64,000 nucleotides of DNA from Paralithodes platypus (taxonomy: Eukaryota > Arthropoda > Malacostraca > Decapoda > Lithodidae): NCBI GenBank assembly GCA_032716605.1, contig CM064572.1:40376399-40440398 (forward strand), written 5' to 3'. Made by a program: the position numbers and the translations under genes. Below are positions 10,068 through 19,904 of this stretch, piece by piece. The notes beneath the pieces are model-generated. The model made no database searches, had not been told where the DNA came from, and saw only the letters and a list, made by a program, of their open reading frames with translations. Each line of letters starts with the position of its first letter. The first letter of the stretch is position 1.

Positions 10068-10522
10068 TAGATCTTGACTTTCACTGCCGGTAAGCTGGAT
10101 ACACGAAAAATTCACAAATTTATCTCGGGGGTTCTTGGGGGTAATTTTTAAGCTTGATGGAGGCCTTGGGAGGAAACTAAAGAAAATAATAAATACATAA
10201 TTATGTAAATGAAACAAATATATACGAATTTCCCCTTAAATTGAGTGACTTATATTTATCATCGTGCGTGTTCTAGTTTGCATGTGGGAGCGTGTATACC
10301 CGTTCATATATTATGTGCGTGTGTGTATATATGTATGTACTATACCCTGTTTCAAGTAGGTAGATCAGAAATCTTGAACCATAACCTCTGTAAATAAAAA
10401 AGGGCTAGAACAAATGGGCTGTATATTTCTAAACCTATTTCCTGGCTGATCCTTCCCAATATATATATATATATATATATATATTTAAATATATATATTT
10501 ATATATATATATATATATATAT
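10068..10522 (+). repeat. Flank segment X, second copy
   Basis: It begins with TAGAT and is near-identical to 2700-3090, then (AT)n to 10522. Here the tract is cut by the Penelope-like pair, whereas at 3151 it joins the truncated LTR. Confidence 0.85.
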
Positions 10523-10603
10523 AGAAGCAATACTCTCTTGTTGCGGGAATCGGAGTCGGATGATAAAAATCAACACCAGCGCTGGTACAAACATCTTTAT
10601 TTT

Positions 10604-10642
10604 GGTAACGTTTCGGTTTAAGCATAAACCATCTTCAGACCT
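10604..10642 (-). ncRNA. Hammerhead ribozyme core (PLE copy 1)
   Basis: On the minus strand the order is AGGT, CTGAAGA (CUGANGA box), a 6-bp stem II GGTTTA/TAAACC closed by TGCT, GAAAC, then GTTACC. GGU before the core can pair with ACC after the cleavage position. Helix III would be only the self-complementary ACGU, as in minimal hammerheads proposed to act as dimers. PLE terminal repeats are known to carry hammerheads, which fits the host element. All core bases are present. Confidence 0.8.
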
Positions 10643-11120
10643 GAACTGAAATTAAATAAAAGCCTATATGAATGGCAGAGTAATTTTCTAATGTAAATAT
10701 TCTTATTAATAACTAAATTTAACAAATCTAGAATAAAACTTAAAATTAATAGTTATAAATATAATAACCTAATACATAATTATTAGATCGAACTAGTAAA
10801 GTGAAAGAATAAAATGAGAGACGAAGAAATATTATGTGAGCAATACAAGGAGGGGGGGGGGGGCGAAGTTAATAACAAATGTTTTCATATAAATAAGAAC
10901 TAACCTTTACATATTAGAAACAGAGTAGAGGAGTGGAAGAGTCGTGCACACCCAGGCTGGGTTTATGTAACTGGGTGAGCAGGGTCTCCGACAGGAGTCG
11001 TGTGACTGTGTTTGGGGCAGTGGTGAGAATTCAAAAATCGGAAGGTTTTATGGGGTGATCAGATGATTCAGAGTGGTTTCGAATGACAGAAAAGGAAGGA
11101 TTTGAAAGAGGTCGGTTAGT

Positions 11121-11412
11121 TCAAAATGACCTACCCCGATGCTCCGAGATCCTGGCGGTGAGATGTCTCTTGGACTGACCAATATAAGTCGTATTGCATC
11201 GACTACATTTAAAGGAGTACACCACCGAGGACTGTAGAGAATCGGGGATTCGGTCTTTAATTTTAAAGAAGTGAGACAAAGTTTGGGGAGATTTGAATAC
11301 CACTCTCAGTGATATTTGCGGGTAATGTTCACGAATCAATTTAGCGACTTTATTTCGAATTGAATATGATTTGTTGCCTAGAAATGGGATAGTGAAATAA
11401 ACAATGGCTTTC
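11121..11412 (-). CDS. Penelope-like GIY-YIG endonuclease fragment
   Basis: This is the C-terminal endonuclease of a PLE polyprotein, open from the inner junction to a stop at about 11121; an internal ATG lies at 11339. Hallmarks in order: the linker (IPFLGNKSYSIRNKVAKLI), DRIPDSLQSSVVYSF, a CxxC pair (CSRC), the TYIG core and R...RISEHRG. The GIY-YIG domain is the strand-cutting endonuclease of most PLEs. The RT that should precede it is absent. The frame is intact over all that remains. Confidence 0.85.
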
Positions 11413-11417
11413 TGAGC

Positions 11418-11640
11418 TTACCCGCAAATATCACTGAGAGTGGTATTCAAATCTCCCCAAACTTTGTCTCACTTCTTTAAAATTTAAGACCGAATCCCCG
11501 ATTCTCTACAGTCCTCGGTGGTGTACTCCTTTAAATGTAGTCGATGCAATACGACTTATATTGGTCAGTCCAAGAGACATCTCACCGCCAGGATCTCGGA
11601 GCATCGGGGTAGGTCATTTTGAACTAACCGACCTCTTTCA
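11418..11640 (+). pseudogene. Penelope-like GIY-YIG fragment with nonsense codon
   Basis: It has the same protein segment as 11121-11412, from the YPQISLR-like entry to the EHRG-like end. One A-to-T change creates TAA shortly before DRIPDS, so the copy is not open. No reverse transcriptase precedes it. Confidence 0.75.
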
Positions 11641-12096
11641 AATCCTTCCTTTTCTGTCATTCGAAACCACTCTGAATCATCTGATCACCCCATAAAACCT
11701 TCCGATTTTTGAATTCTCACCACTGCCCCAAACACAGTCACACGACTCCTGTCGGAGACCCTGCTCACCCAGTTACATAAACCCAGCCTGGGTGTGCACG
11801 ACTCTTCCACTCCTCTACTCTGTTTCTAATATGTAAAGGTTAGTTCTTATTTATATGAAAACATTTGTTATTAACTTCGCCCCCCCCCCCCTCCTTTTAT
11901 TGCTCACATAATATTTCTTCGTCTCTCATTTTATTCTTTCACTTTACTAGTTCTAATAATTATGTATTAGGTTATTATATTTATAACTATTAATTTTAAG
12001 TTTTATTCTAGATTTGTTAAATTTAGTTATTAATAAGAATATTTACATTAGAAAATTACTCTGCCATTCATATAGGCTTTTATTTCATTTCAGTTC

Positions 12097-12135
12097 AGGT
12101 CTGAAGATGGTTTATGCTTAAACCGAAACATTACC
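12097..12135 (+). ncRNA. Hammerhead ribozyme core, helix III variant (PLE copy 2)
   Basis: AGGT, CTGAAGA, the same 6-bp stem II with TGCT loop and GAAAC are all present. The following GTTACC has become ATTACC, so the self-complementary ACGU of helix III is ACAU here. Cleavage is expected to be weaker than for copy 1. Confidence 0.7.
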
Positions 12136-12172
12136 AAAATAAAGATGTTTGTACCAGCGCTGGTGTTGATTT

Positions 12173-12205
12173 ATATATATATATATATATATATTTATTT
12201 ATTTT
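12173..12205. repeat. (AT)n microsatellite
   Basis: Alternating AT then TTTA units between the Penelope-like 3' end and the SINE tail. Confidence 0.9.
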
Positions 12206-12623
12206 GTCTATATTCCAACTACTACAGCATAGGCTGAGAGCATGTACAGTTGTACACTCCACCGCTGAACACGGTGAGGCCCTTGATGTATTGTTCCAGT
12301 CTAGGGATTGAGACATGCGAAGCACCCATTCACGGCTCGAAGCAACTCTATCTCTGAAGCTGCTTCGCCTCTGCGCTTCACCGTCTCATCCCCCAGACTC
12401 AGACCCTCACTCTCAGGACGCCACCTATTGAACAATTAACTCACTAGGCATTGCCGCCCTGTAGCATATTTTGAATATGGGAATATTCATATAATGCTAT
12501 TTAACCAGGAAACAATGAGGGTATTTTTTTGCATTTTGGTGTGCTATGGTAATGAACTGAACCTAGGTACACAACAAATTCCATCCCAATAATATCTTCC
12601 CATTGACATATTGGGATTCGAAC

Positions 12624-12626
<3 letters not shown>
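12206..12626 (-). mobile_element. tRNA-derived SINE, 5'-truncated copy
   Basis: This is the reverse-strand equivalent of 25442-25926. Reading the minus strand, it enters at a B-box-like GGGTTCGAATCCC (12612-12624), then the shared 'aatatgtcaatgggaag' stretch and the body. The tail end at 12206 corresponds to the point before poly(A) in the other copy. The A-box end has been replaced by (AT)n. Confidence 0.75.
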
Positions 12627-12663
<37 letters not shown>

Positions 12664-12690
12664 TATATATATATATATATATATATATAA
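12627..12690. repeat. (AT)n microsatellite
   Basis: Alternating AT with one ACAGT interruption, abutting the truncated SINE head. Confidence 0.9.
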
Positions 12691-12704
12691 TACATTGTAT
12701 ATTG

Positions 12705-13968
12705 TTATGCCCTGATTTTATACAGGTTTAACGATTGATACAGGTGAGTTCTACTAGACTGGGACTTCCAAGTTCATACAATTACATATAAAGAAGACAA
12801 CAGAGGATATATATATCGCCAAAATATAGTTTTAGAATACAGCTTTATTACCTTACTCTCTAATTACACAATGGAGTATGAGTGTGAGTTTGGAAACACA
12901 ACCAATGAATAGCACTTACTATATTTTCTATCTCCGAGCACAGTCGCGGATCTGCATAGAAGTCAGGTATTTAGCACAGCTTAACAGTATTCCTTTTATC
13001 TGGAATCCTATACACTAATGGTTATCGAGGGTGAATACAAGTAATATCATCAGCTGTAATATTTCACTGTACTTGTAAAGAAGTAGACTCGCGATGTTAT
13101 ATATGAAAGAGAGTTATTTAGTTCACGTATATGTATCTTGAGTTATATACCGTGCGCACTGGTATGAGAGCAAGTTCAAAGTCAACTGAGTATGGACTTT
13201 GAAATATTTCAGGTGTTAGAATATTGACAGAGACTATTGTGGACTGAAATATTTTCACTTGATCGAAATAATGGCAGAGTCGCTTACCCTCACTATCAGC
13301 TTAAAATGAAATACATTCGAAAATCACTTGTAATGGTCGGGAACAATTCAATATGGAGTGTTCGTAACAGATTTGTTTTTCTCTATAACTTCCGAATAAT
13401 TGCACGATAACTGATTTTTTATGTTTTTAACACTTTTGAGGGACTCTGTTTATTTCACTATCGAACTTGAATTTTTGGCAGAGTTGGTTGTGGATTCTGA
13501 AATATTTTCACTTGATTGAAATAATGGTAGAGTCGCTTAGCCTCAAAACTGGCTTAAATGGCATCAATTCAGAAATAACTTTTAATGGTCGGAAACACTT
13601 CAATAGGCTATAGAGTGGTCGTAACAGAACGTCTTTTCTATAATTTCCGAATAATAGCACGATAAGGGATTTTTTTTTTCGTTTTAGCACTTTGGTGGGA
13701 CTGTATATTTCACTCTCGAACTTGGATTTTTGACAGAGTCGCCGGGGGACTCTGTTTTATGTCTGATACTTTGTAAATTGACTTAGGCACTTTCTCTTTT
13801 TTCTGGTCATCGACTTAGGCGTCTTTTCTATATATTCTTGCCGACGATGATTAGGGTGTTGGCTGGCTATAGTCTTCTGCCCCTCCGTGGGCCGTCCAGG
13901 TTGGCCGGCTGTGTGAAAATAGTTACAGAGGGGTTGATGGGTTTGAGATCCTTAGAATGGCTCCGTAA
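12705..13968 (+). repeat. Possible long LTR, TGTTA...TAACA
   Basis: The interval starts TGTTATGCCC and ends CCGTAACA, a short inverted terminal match with TG...CA. A TGG-starting stretch (TGGCAATTACTG, from about 13984) follows 15 bases later and could be a primer-binding site. No second copy is present in the window, so this rests on termini alone. It contains the 251-bp tandem duplication. Confidence 0.3.
13239..13740 (+). repeat. Tandem duplication, unit about 251 bp
   Basis: Two diverged direct copies (13239-13489 and 13490-13740). Each runs from TGTGGA-CTGAAATATTTTC through 'aataatgg-agagtcgctta', 'cgtaacag', 'ttccgaataat-gcacgata' to 'ttggcagagt'. Neither copy is coding. Confidence 0.8.
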
Positions 13969-14263
13969 CATATAGTAATCATCTGGCAATTACTGTTGGG
14001 CTCCATACCGGACTAACGCGAGTATTCTAGAAGTTATGTGAAACACTCGACTATCCTGATCTGTATATCAACCGTTGATGAAGTCCTGTTAAGGTACTCT
14101 TGAACTAGGGTTTTAAATGTCGTGCCTCAGTAAGAACGTATATGGCACGAAATCGGACTAACGAAGGAAGATTTTAGAACTACTCTTCCTGACTGTCCTG
14201 CCCGTTTTAAGAGGTTCGGGGGACCCGGGGCGGTGTTTAAACCTTTTAGTTACACAGTCTAAT

Positions 14264-15404
14264 GGGATGCCACAGACTCAGTGCACCTAGGACTTGTGTA
14301 TGCAGAGTCCCTTGAGGGTATTTCGCCAAGCCCTTCTCTCACAGCGGTCTCAGATGTTCGAGACTACCTGTGAAAAGTGGTAGTGTTCACTTTAAATAGT
14401 AATAAGTAGAGAGGTCGGAATGCCAGAGTCTCTCAACTCTTACTAGGTAAATTGGAACCTACCAGAGGGGACAATGTTAGGTACTGGGATGCCAGTAGTA
14501 ACAAAGTTCTGCTGAAAGGACACTTTGCACAGTGTTCACTTCCAAGAGTAATAGTAGAGAGGTCGGGATGCCGAAGTCTCTCTACTTGTACTAGAGAAAG
14601 CGAAACCTAGCAGAAAGAACAATGTTAGATACTGGGATGCCAGTAGTATCAAAGTTCCTCTGAAAGGACACTGTCACAGGGTTCACTTCCAAGAGTAATA
14701 ATAGAGAGGTCGGGATGACGGAGTCTCTCCACTTTTACTAAGGGAAGTGGGACCTAACAAAAGGGACAATGTTAGATACTGGGATGCCAGTAGTAACAAA
14801 GTTCCTGGAGTAGGACTTAGCACTTTTCACTCTAGAGAATATTGAGGACGGGATGCCGTTCTCCTCAACTTCTTTTTGAGAGAGTGCGAGCACTTTTCAG
14901 CTCTCGAGAATATTGAGGACGGGATGCCGTTCTCCTCAACTTCTTTTAGAGAGGGTGCGAGCACTTTCAACTCTAGAGAATATTGAGGACGGGATGCTGT
15001 TCTCCTCAACTTCTTTTAGAAAGGGTGCAAGTGGACTTTCTTTAACTAGAGAGGAAGGGGTGGGATGCCATAGGTCCTTCTTCCCAAGTTAAGGAAAGCT
15101 TCATACAAGTAACAGAAGCTATTTCAATCACTGGGATGCCAGTGGTAACAAAGTTTCCTGTAACAGGCCACAGTTTCGGTAACTAAATAATAGGAATGAA
15201 GCTCTGGGATGCCAGTCACTTCACTACTATAATATTAGTAGACACCGCCTATCAAGAGTCTCTATGTTAGCTGACGGGATGCCGCAACCAACAAAGATCC
15301 CTAAAATAGGGGTTTTAGCTCACAGACAGTATATCAGACTTTCGGGATGCCGTAGGTCCAACTGAATGGAGGTTTAATCCTAAGACTTCTAAAGGTGGAA
15401 TGAC
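14264..15404 (+). repeat. Array of ~17 hairpins with constant GGGATGCC loop
   Basis: The octamer GGGATGCC, or a one- to two-base variant, starts at 14264, 14417, 14486, 14565, 14634, 14712, 14781, 14850, 14921, 14991, 15062, 15133, 15206, 15276, 15344 and 15397, always on the plus strand. Spacing is mostly 68-73 bp. A probable degenerate unit at 14352 fills the one double gap. Each octamer sits between complementary arms whose sequences differ from unit to unit: AGTCT/AGACT (14264), AGTAGAGAG/CTCTCTACT (14565), GATACT/AGTATC (14634), TTGAGGA/TCCTCAA (14850), GGAAG/CTTCC (15062), CACT/AGTG (15133), TGAAG/CTTCA (15206). Constant loop and compensating stems suggest structured RNA or cruciform DNA. 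The function is unknown and no coding frame explains it. Confidence 0.85.
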
Positions 15405-16155
15405 AGTACTCAAGAAGCCTTAAAATTGCTTAACTCTCCTAAATTATCTTGACCTGGTATTGAGAATTACTGCGAGGGATCCTTCCTAACCTATAGGATG
15501 GTAAGGGCATGAAGAGGTATCCCTAGAGAGGTCTATAGAACCTTCTTGTTCTGGTGGTCAAGATATTTTCTTTCTAAATCAATTTCCTAAGTTATGTGGT
15601 GGTGTTTATATCAAAATACATCTTAACTGTAAGGGTACTTCATCAATGGTTAAGTAAATAATTATATCATATATAGGTAAGCTCTATAAAGCCTTGGAAA
15701 ACAATAACTTTGTTCAAGGAAAAGAGTTCCTTAATTCTTAACATGAGCGGAATGCTTGGTGTCATGTGCACAGCATAATAAAGAAATGCAGAATGCGCAT
15801 CGAAGTATTTTATATGTCATACTCCTTCATGGGGATCTAGAATGAGGATCTACTTATGTATCATTGCTAGTAGGAATTATGTTGACAATGATTCATAAAA
15901 CATATCATTGTAAGTTATCTAATTAATATAGTATTTACATAGGCGTCCTTCTCAGAATGTGTTGGTATTCCTGATGAGCTAGCGAGCGAGCCGCCAGCTT
16001 CAGGCGTGTGTTGGGGAACACCAGCGCCACTCGGCGTGGTGTCTACTTTGGTACTATCTGATATGCATATAAACTTATGAGAAAGAAGAGCTTGTGGTTT
16101 GTATAATTAGAAGAGATAATCAGAGGATAAAAAGAAGGCATATATACAGTATATG
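15405..16155. other. No recognisable feature
   Basis: AT-rich sequence with no coding frame or repeat that I recognise, apart from a GAGCTAGCGAGCGAGC stretch near 15977 that resembles the CTCGCTAGCG motif of R1. Confidence 0.4.
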
Positions 16156-16501
16156 TGTGTCGGAAACGATGTCCCAAAGATCTATTGAGGTACTACTTCA
16201 TATTAATATTGCATAGTCAGGTGTAACAAAACATCATAACATATTCATTTCATACTGGTTGATTATATTCTTATTATTAATAACACATATTATTATTGAT
16301 CATACATGACATATCTTAATATTGATTATACATGGTACATAACAGTATAGAGAGTAGGAAATATGAAAACATATATACAGTAGTGTGTTAGGTTCTCTCA
16401 ACAGGGTTGACGGACAACTATCTTCTTTTTAGGGGACGTTGTGGGGCGAATCGTCTTGCTCGGCGTGGGTGGATATTCCTTCTTCTGTGTGTCCTTCTTC
16501 A
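16156..16501. repeat. Direct repeat D1, copy 1 (possible LTR-like unit)
   Basis: About 346 bp, repeated at 17401-17739. Both copies run from TGTGT.GGAAACGATG to TGTCCTTCTTCA, so the ends are TG...CA. The minus strand of the last 110 bp is an open basic reading frame in both copies (motif TIRPTTSPKKKIV). Confidence 0.65.
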
Positions 16502-17400
16502 AAAACGCCCCCTGTAGGCTAGGCTACCCACAAAAGTTAGTCTAATCGGCACTAGGTGATAGGAATAAATAAAAAGAAGGACGCCACTAGCAACCGCACA
16601 CCCAAAGAGGTGTGAGTGCGACATTAAAAGACCAATCATGGGGCAAGTGACATCCCGGGTCGGCGCCCCCCACCATAACATCACCCGAAAAACCGAAGTT
16701 AGCCTAGCCACTGAAAAAAACTCGCGTAAGTCAGAACTAAGGTAGTGACAAGAAGCCCTAAATTAATAGAACCTATCAAAACCTAAACTAAAGTCACCGC
16801 AAGGCTAAAAGCAAAATAAGGCAAAGGCCTTACAAACATTAGCGGTGTCCAATGACACGCATGCGCAGAGGGCTGAAAACATGAGAGACCTCCACTTTCA
16901 ACGAAACACTCAAATTAAACACCTGAGTGCCCATTTTACGTTGTGCCTACAACACGGATCATCTATCTATAAATCCAGGCGCCAAATAATGGCCCAAAAC
17001 TCACCAAAAGGTGACGAAGATAGGAGTGGAAGGCACCAAAATACGGAGCACCAGAAACACGTGTGCACCCGAGTGGTAGCGCGAAAGAGATGCCCTTTAA
17101 TCCGGAACGGGTTAGAAGGTACGCCCCTGACAGCAGCGTGAAGAGCCAGATGGAATGGCCTAGTCGACAACTTTTTCTTTTCTTTCTCGTTTCTCTTTTC
17201 AATTTTCTATTAAAAAGACCTCAACAGTATGTACAACGTACCTAGTAGAGAGAGTCAAGTCAGGTGCTACTCTAGATGTTATCGATTTTATTCGCGCTAT
17301 GTGTATACGATAATTGCCGTTCTAGAGCGAAGCAGATTACATCGTCATAGTATAAGCTCTACGTTGGAACGTAGAGGCTACTACTAAATATATATATATA
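16502..17400. other. Interval between the D1 direct repeats
   Basis: About 0.9 kb without recognisable protein motifs. The 98-codon frame at 16845-17141 has no identifiable domain. If D1 were an LTR pair, this would be the interior of a small non-autonomous element. Confidence 0.35.
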
Positions 17401-17739
17401 TGTGTAGGAAACGATGTCCCAAAGATCTATTGAGGTACTTCATATTAATATTGCATAGTCAGGTTTAACAAAACATCATAACATATTCATTTCATACTGG
17501 ATGATTATATTCTTAATATTGATAACATATCTTATTATTGATCATACATGACATATCTTAGTATTCATTATACATGGTACATAACAGTATAGAGAGTAAG
17601 AAAAAAGGAAAACATATATAGTGTCTTAGGTTCTCTCAAAAGGGTTGATGGAAAACTATCTTCTTTTTAGGGGACGTTGTGGGGCGAATCGTCTTGCCCG
17701 GCGTGGGTGGACATTCCTTCTTCTATGTGTCCTTCTTCA
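17401..17739. repeat. Direct repeat D1, copy 2
   Basis: Near-identical to 16156-16501, with small indels in the AT-rich middle. It is preceded by (AT)n at 17389-17400. Confidence 0.65.
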
Positions 17740-17986
17740 GCATAGCGATTCGTCTGTTCCTAAGCTTCGCTACTGCTGCAGATCCCTGTGGTGTTGTGGT
17801 GGATGTTGGTGTCTCTGTCCTTGTCCTTTCCTTCTTCGGTTCTTCTTGTTCTTTTCTCTTGCTCGGTCTTACTTCTTCTTCCACTCCTTCGGTCTCTCCT
17901 GTCTGAGGGTCTTTCCTTTTGCAGGGTATTTTATATATATATATTGTGACACCTCCCGGCGTTAACAGAATAGTTGCGTGGGGCAT
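17649..17986 (-). pseudogene. Unidentified basic C-terminal coding segment
   Basis: The minus strand is open from 17986 to about 17723, giving a Lys/Glu/Thr/Pro-rich tail (VRPSKRKEQEEPKKERTRTE, then LRNRRIAMLKKDT). An in-frame TAG follows, after which the same frame continues through TIRPTTSPKKKIV to a stop near 17649. In D1 copy 1 the TAG position is CAG, and the shared tail keeps its frame with several amino-acid changes. It looks like the C-terminus of an element-encoded nucleic-acid-binding protein; I do not recognise the family. The TIYIY stretch at its start is translated microsatellite. Confidence 0.35.
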
Positions 17987-19637
17987 TGCAGCTCGCTAGC
18001 GCTCGCCAGGATGGGGGGATGGGCTACAGTTGTCCTAGAATGATCTGCTTTATGTTATTAGTGTCGTGTTGCCACAGACAGTCTAGAAATGGTCTTTGTT
18101 TTGGTCTGTGACCGCGCCTTGTATTTTATATTCGCTATAATATAAATGTTGCTTGTGTGAGAGGCGAGCGAGAGAGGGTGACGGGGTACACCTGGCAGCG
18201 GGGTGAGCTATCACGCGGCCCACTTGGGCGCTGACGGCGTTGGCGGCCGGGTGGTCAACTAGTCCCTGCCCATCGCGGCCGCGTGTTCTTTACCAGCTCA
18301 GAGCTTGCCTGATACGCGTATCTTCTACATCCTTTGCAATTCTGTCCCCCATACTCGCCACTTTGCATACTATTTCTCTCTCTCGACTTCTCCTTTCTCA
18401 TTCTCTAATCTTTATTAAACTCAACATCCCTTCTGGTTTCAGCATAGACGTTCACCGTCGGCCAGTCGTATTGTACGCGAAGCTCTCAGATATTTCCATG
18501 TATTAGACTTTAATGAGGTTTGGAGAGACGGACTTTTCCGTGTGTGTCCTCTCTCGGGAAGGTTGTAGACCGGTATATGTCTCCCTGGCAAGGTGTTGAG
18601 TGATTCTACTTGGTTACTTAAAGCTAGACTAGGGGTAAGGTTACTGTGTCGTTGTCTCCGATGTGTGCAGTGTTAGCTAAGCCCTGCACGACATCGACAG
18701 GTACTGTGGGAGCCTAAGTTGTCTTCGGGTGGGTTTACTTTGCGAGCACAGCGCTGTGGTGTGAGAGGGCCATAGCCTATCCCTCACAACATAGTGCTGC
18801 CTCTTTGTGTTGACTTCTGAGGGATCGCCAGGATAGAACTAGGTACTAGAGACCTAGATTTATCAAGAGAGCATCCCCGTCATATAACGTAATCTTCATT
18901 ATACCACCTTCGGACAACGTTAGGCTACGAGCCGCATGCTCGCCCATTGTTGCCCTGCCTTGATACCCCAGCTAGACTTTATTAACTGAGCAGACACTGG
19001 TTAGAGATAAGCCCCCATTATTATATGTATGCAGCATTATTATTCACTGCACTTTTGAGCCGAGGTTGTTGTTGAGTTGCACAACCCTAGTAGGCTGTTG
19101 CGTTGTGTCACGAAGCATTTCTTTAGTTGTCGAGCATTACTACCTTTGCGCAGTCTTTATTATTCGCCTGCCTATTATTACTATATGTCCTAGCATTTAT
19201 TGTGACCCGTATTCTGCATTATAATTGTTCAAGATTCTTTACGAACATCTTCCCAGCATCAGACTTATTTCAGAAGTTTCCAGTTGATGTTGCAGGACTA
19301 GCATTGCACTTTCTTTAATACAGGAGTGCCAGTTATTTGAGTATCTACCGTAACGTTAATTAATCACGTTAACGATCTTTTCTTTGTGTAACCTAATCGA
19401 GTAATCTTTTACTGTTTGAGAATAGGCTGTTTCATCGAGCGTCAGCCTAGTATGTGTGCACCAGTTACCGAGTCATAGGATACCTCGTTGTCCAGGCACG
19501 ACTCAGGGCGGTAATGGTGTTTTGTTTTCCAGTGTTTAAGGCAGGGGTTGGATCTAGTGTTACCGTTGTTGCATTTTGCCATTATCTAGTCCAATGTTGA
19601 AGAGCCCTGTGTCTTTGAGAACCTGGATCGTAACAAT
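17987..19637. other. No recognisable gene
   Basis: GC-richer sequence with CTCGCTAGCGCTCGCCAGGA at 17993-18012 (the R1 motif) and scattered short open frames (18240-18506, 19127-19318) lacking domains. A TGTGACACC...GTTAACAG start near 17946 is LTR-like, but I found no partner. Confidence 0.4.
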
Positions 19638-19701
19638 ATATATATATATATATATATTATATATACATATATATATATATATATATACAGTATATATATT
19701 A
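19638..19701. repeat. (AT)n microsatellite
   Basis: Alternating AT with ACAT and ACAG interruptions. Confidence 0.9.
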
Positions 19702-19821
19702 TCTCGATTACTCAAGGTGTTTGTGAGTTGTAGAGGTTAGTATTCAAGAGTTTTGGTCCACTTAGTTGGAACAGAGTATACAGTAGAGTGTCAACAACCT
19801 TAGACACTGGCATGACCTTAC

Positions 19822-19823
<2 letters not shown>

Positions 19824-19855
<32 letters not shown>
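19824..19855. repeat. (TG)n microsatellite
   Basis: Uninterrupted GT dinucleotides. Confidence 0.95.
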
Positions 19856-19856
<1 letters not shown>

Positions 19857-19904
19857 GGGGTAGTAGATGTTATAGGGATAGTGGGAACGGGTCGCGGTGT
19901 AAGA

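Larger units (their letters stand above)
10567..11412 (-). mobile_element. Penelope-like element, 5'-truncated copy 1 (minus)
   Basis: Left arm of a large inverted repeat; its partner is 11413-12172. Reading the minus strand from 11412 gives a frame that enters at YFTIPFLGNKSY, the linker typical of PLEs, then a GIY-YIG endonuclease, then a 3' region with A/T-rich spacer, a G-run (10853-10862 on the plus strand), a hammerhead core and the palindrome ACCAGCGCTGGT (10576-10587). The reverse transcriptase is missing, so the copy is 5'-truncated. Its inner edge extends about 90 bp further 5' than the partner. Confidence 0.82.
11413..12172 (+). mobile_element. Penelope-like element, 5'-truncated copy 2 (plus)
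   Basis: Mirror image of copy 1. It starts TTACCCGCAAATATC near 11417 and ends with ACCAGCGCTGGT followed by GTTGATTTA. The coding part (11418-11640) carries the same GIY-YIG frame, but an AAA codon has become TAA in the FFKI-DRIPD region. The C-run at 11881-11892 mirrors the G-run of copy 1. The arms are otherwise very similar. Confidence 0.82.

Noticed and set aside
14827..15009. 60-codon minus frame with internally repeated peptide
   Set aside because: The peptide repeat is just the hairpin-array units read in frame; the period near 70-71 does not keep frame across the array.
14264..15404. CRISPR-like array (regular ~70-bp spacing)
   Set aside because: Only eight bases are constant, the 'spacers' are related to each other, each unit is a palindrome, and the context is a eukaryotic repeat region.
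17946..18440. Gypsy-type LTR starting TGTGACACC
   Set aside because: Only a plausible start; no matching end or second copy in the window.
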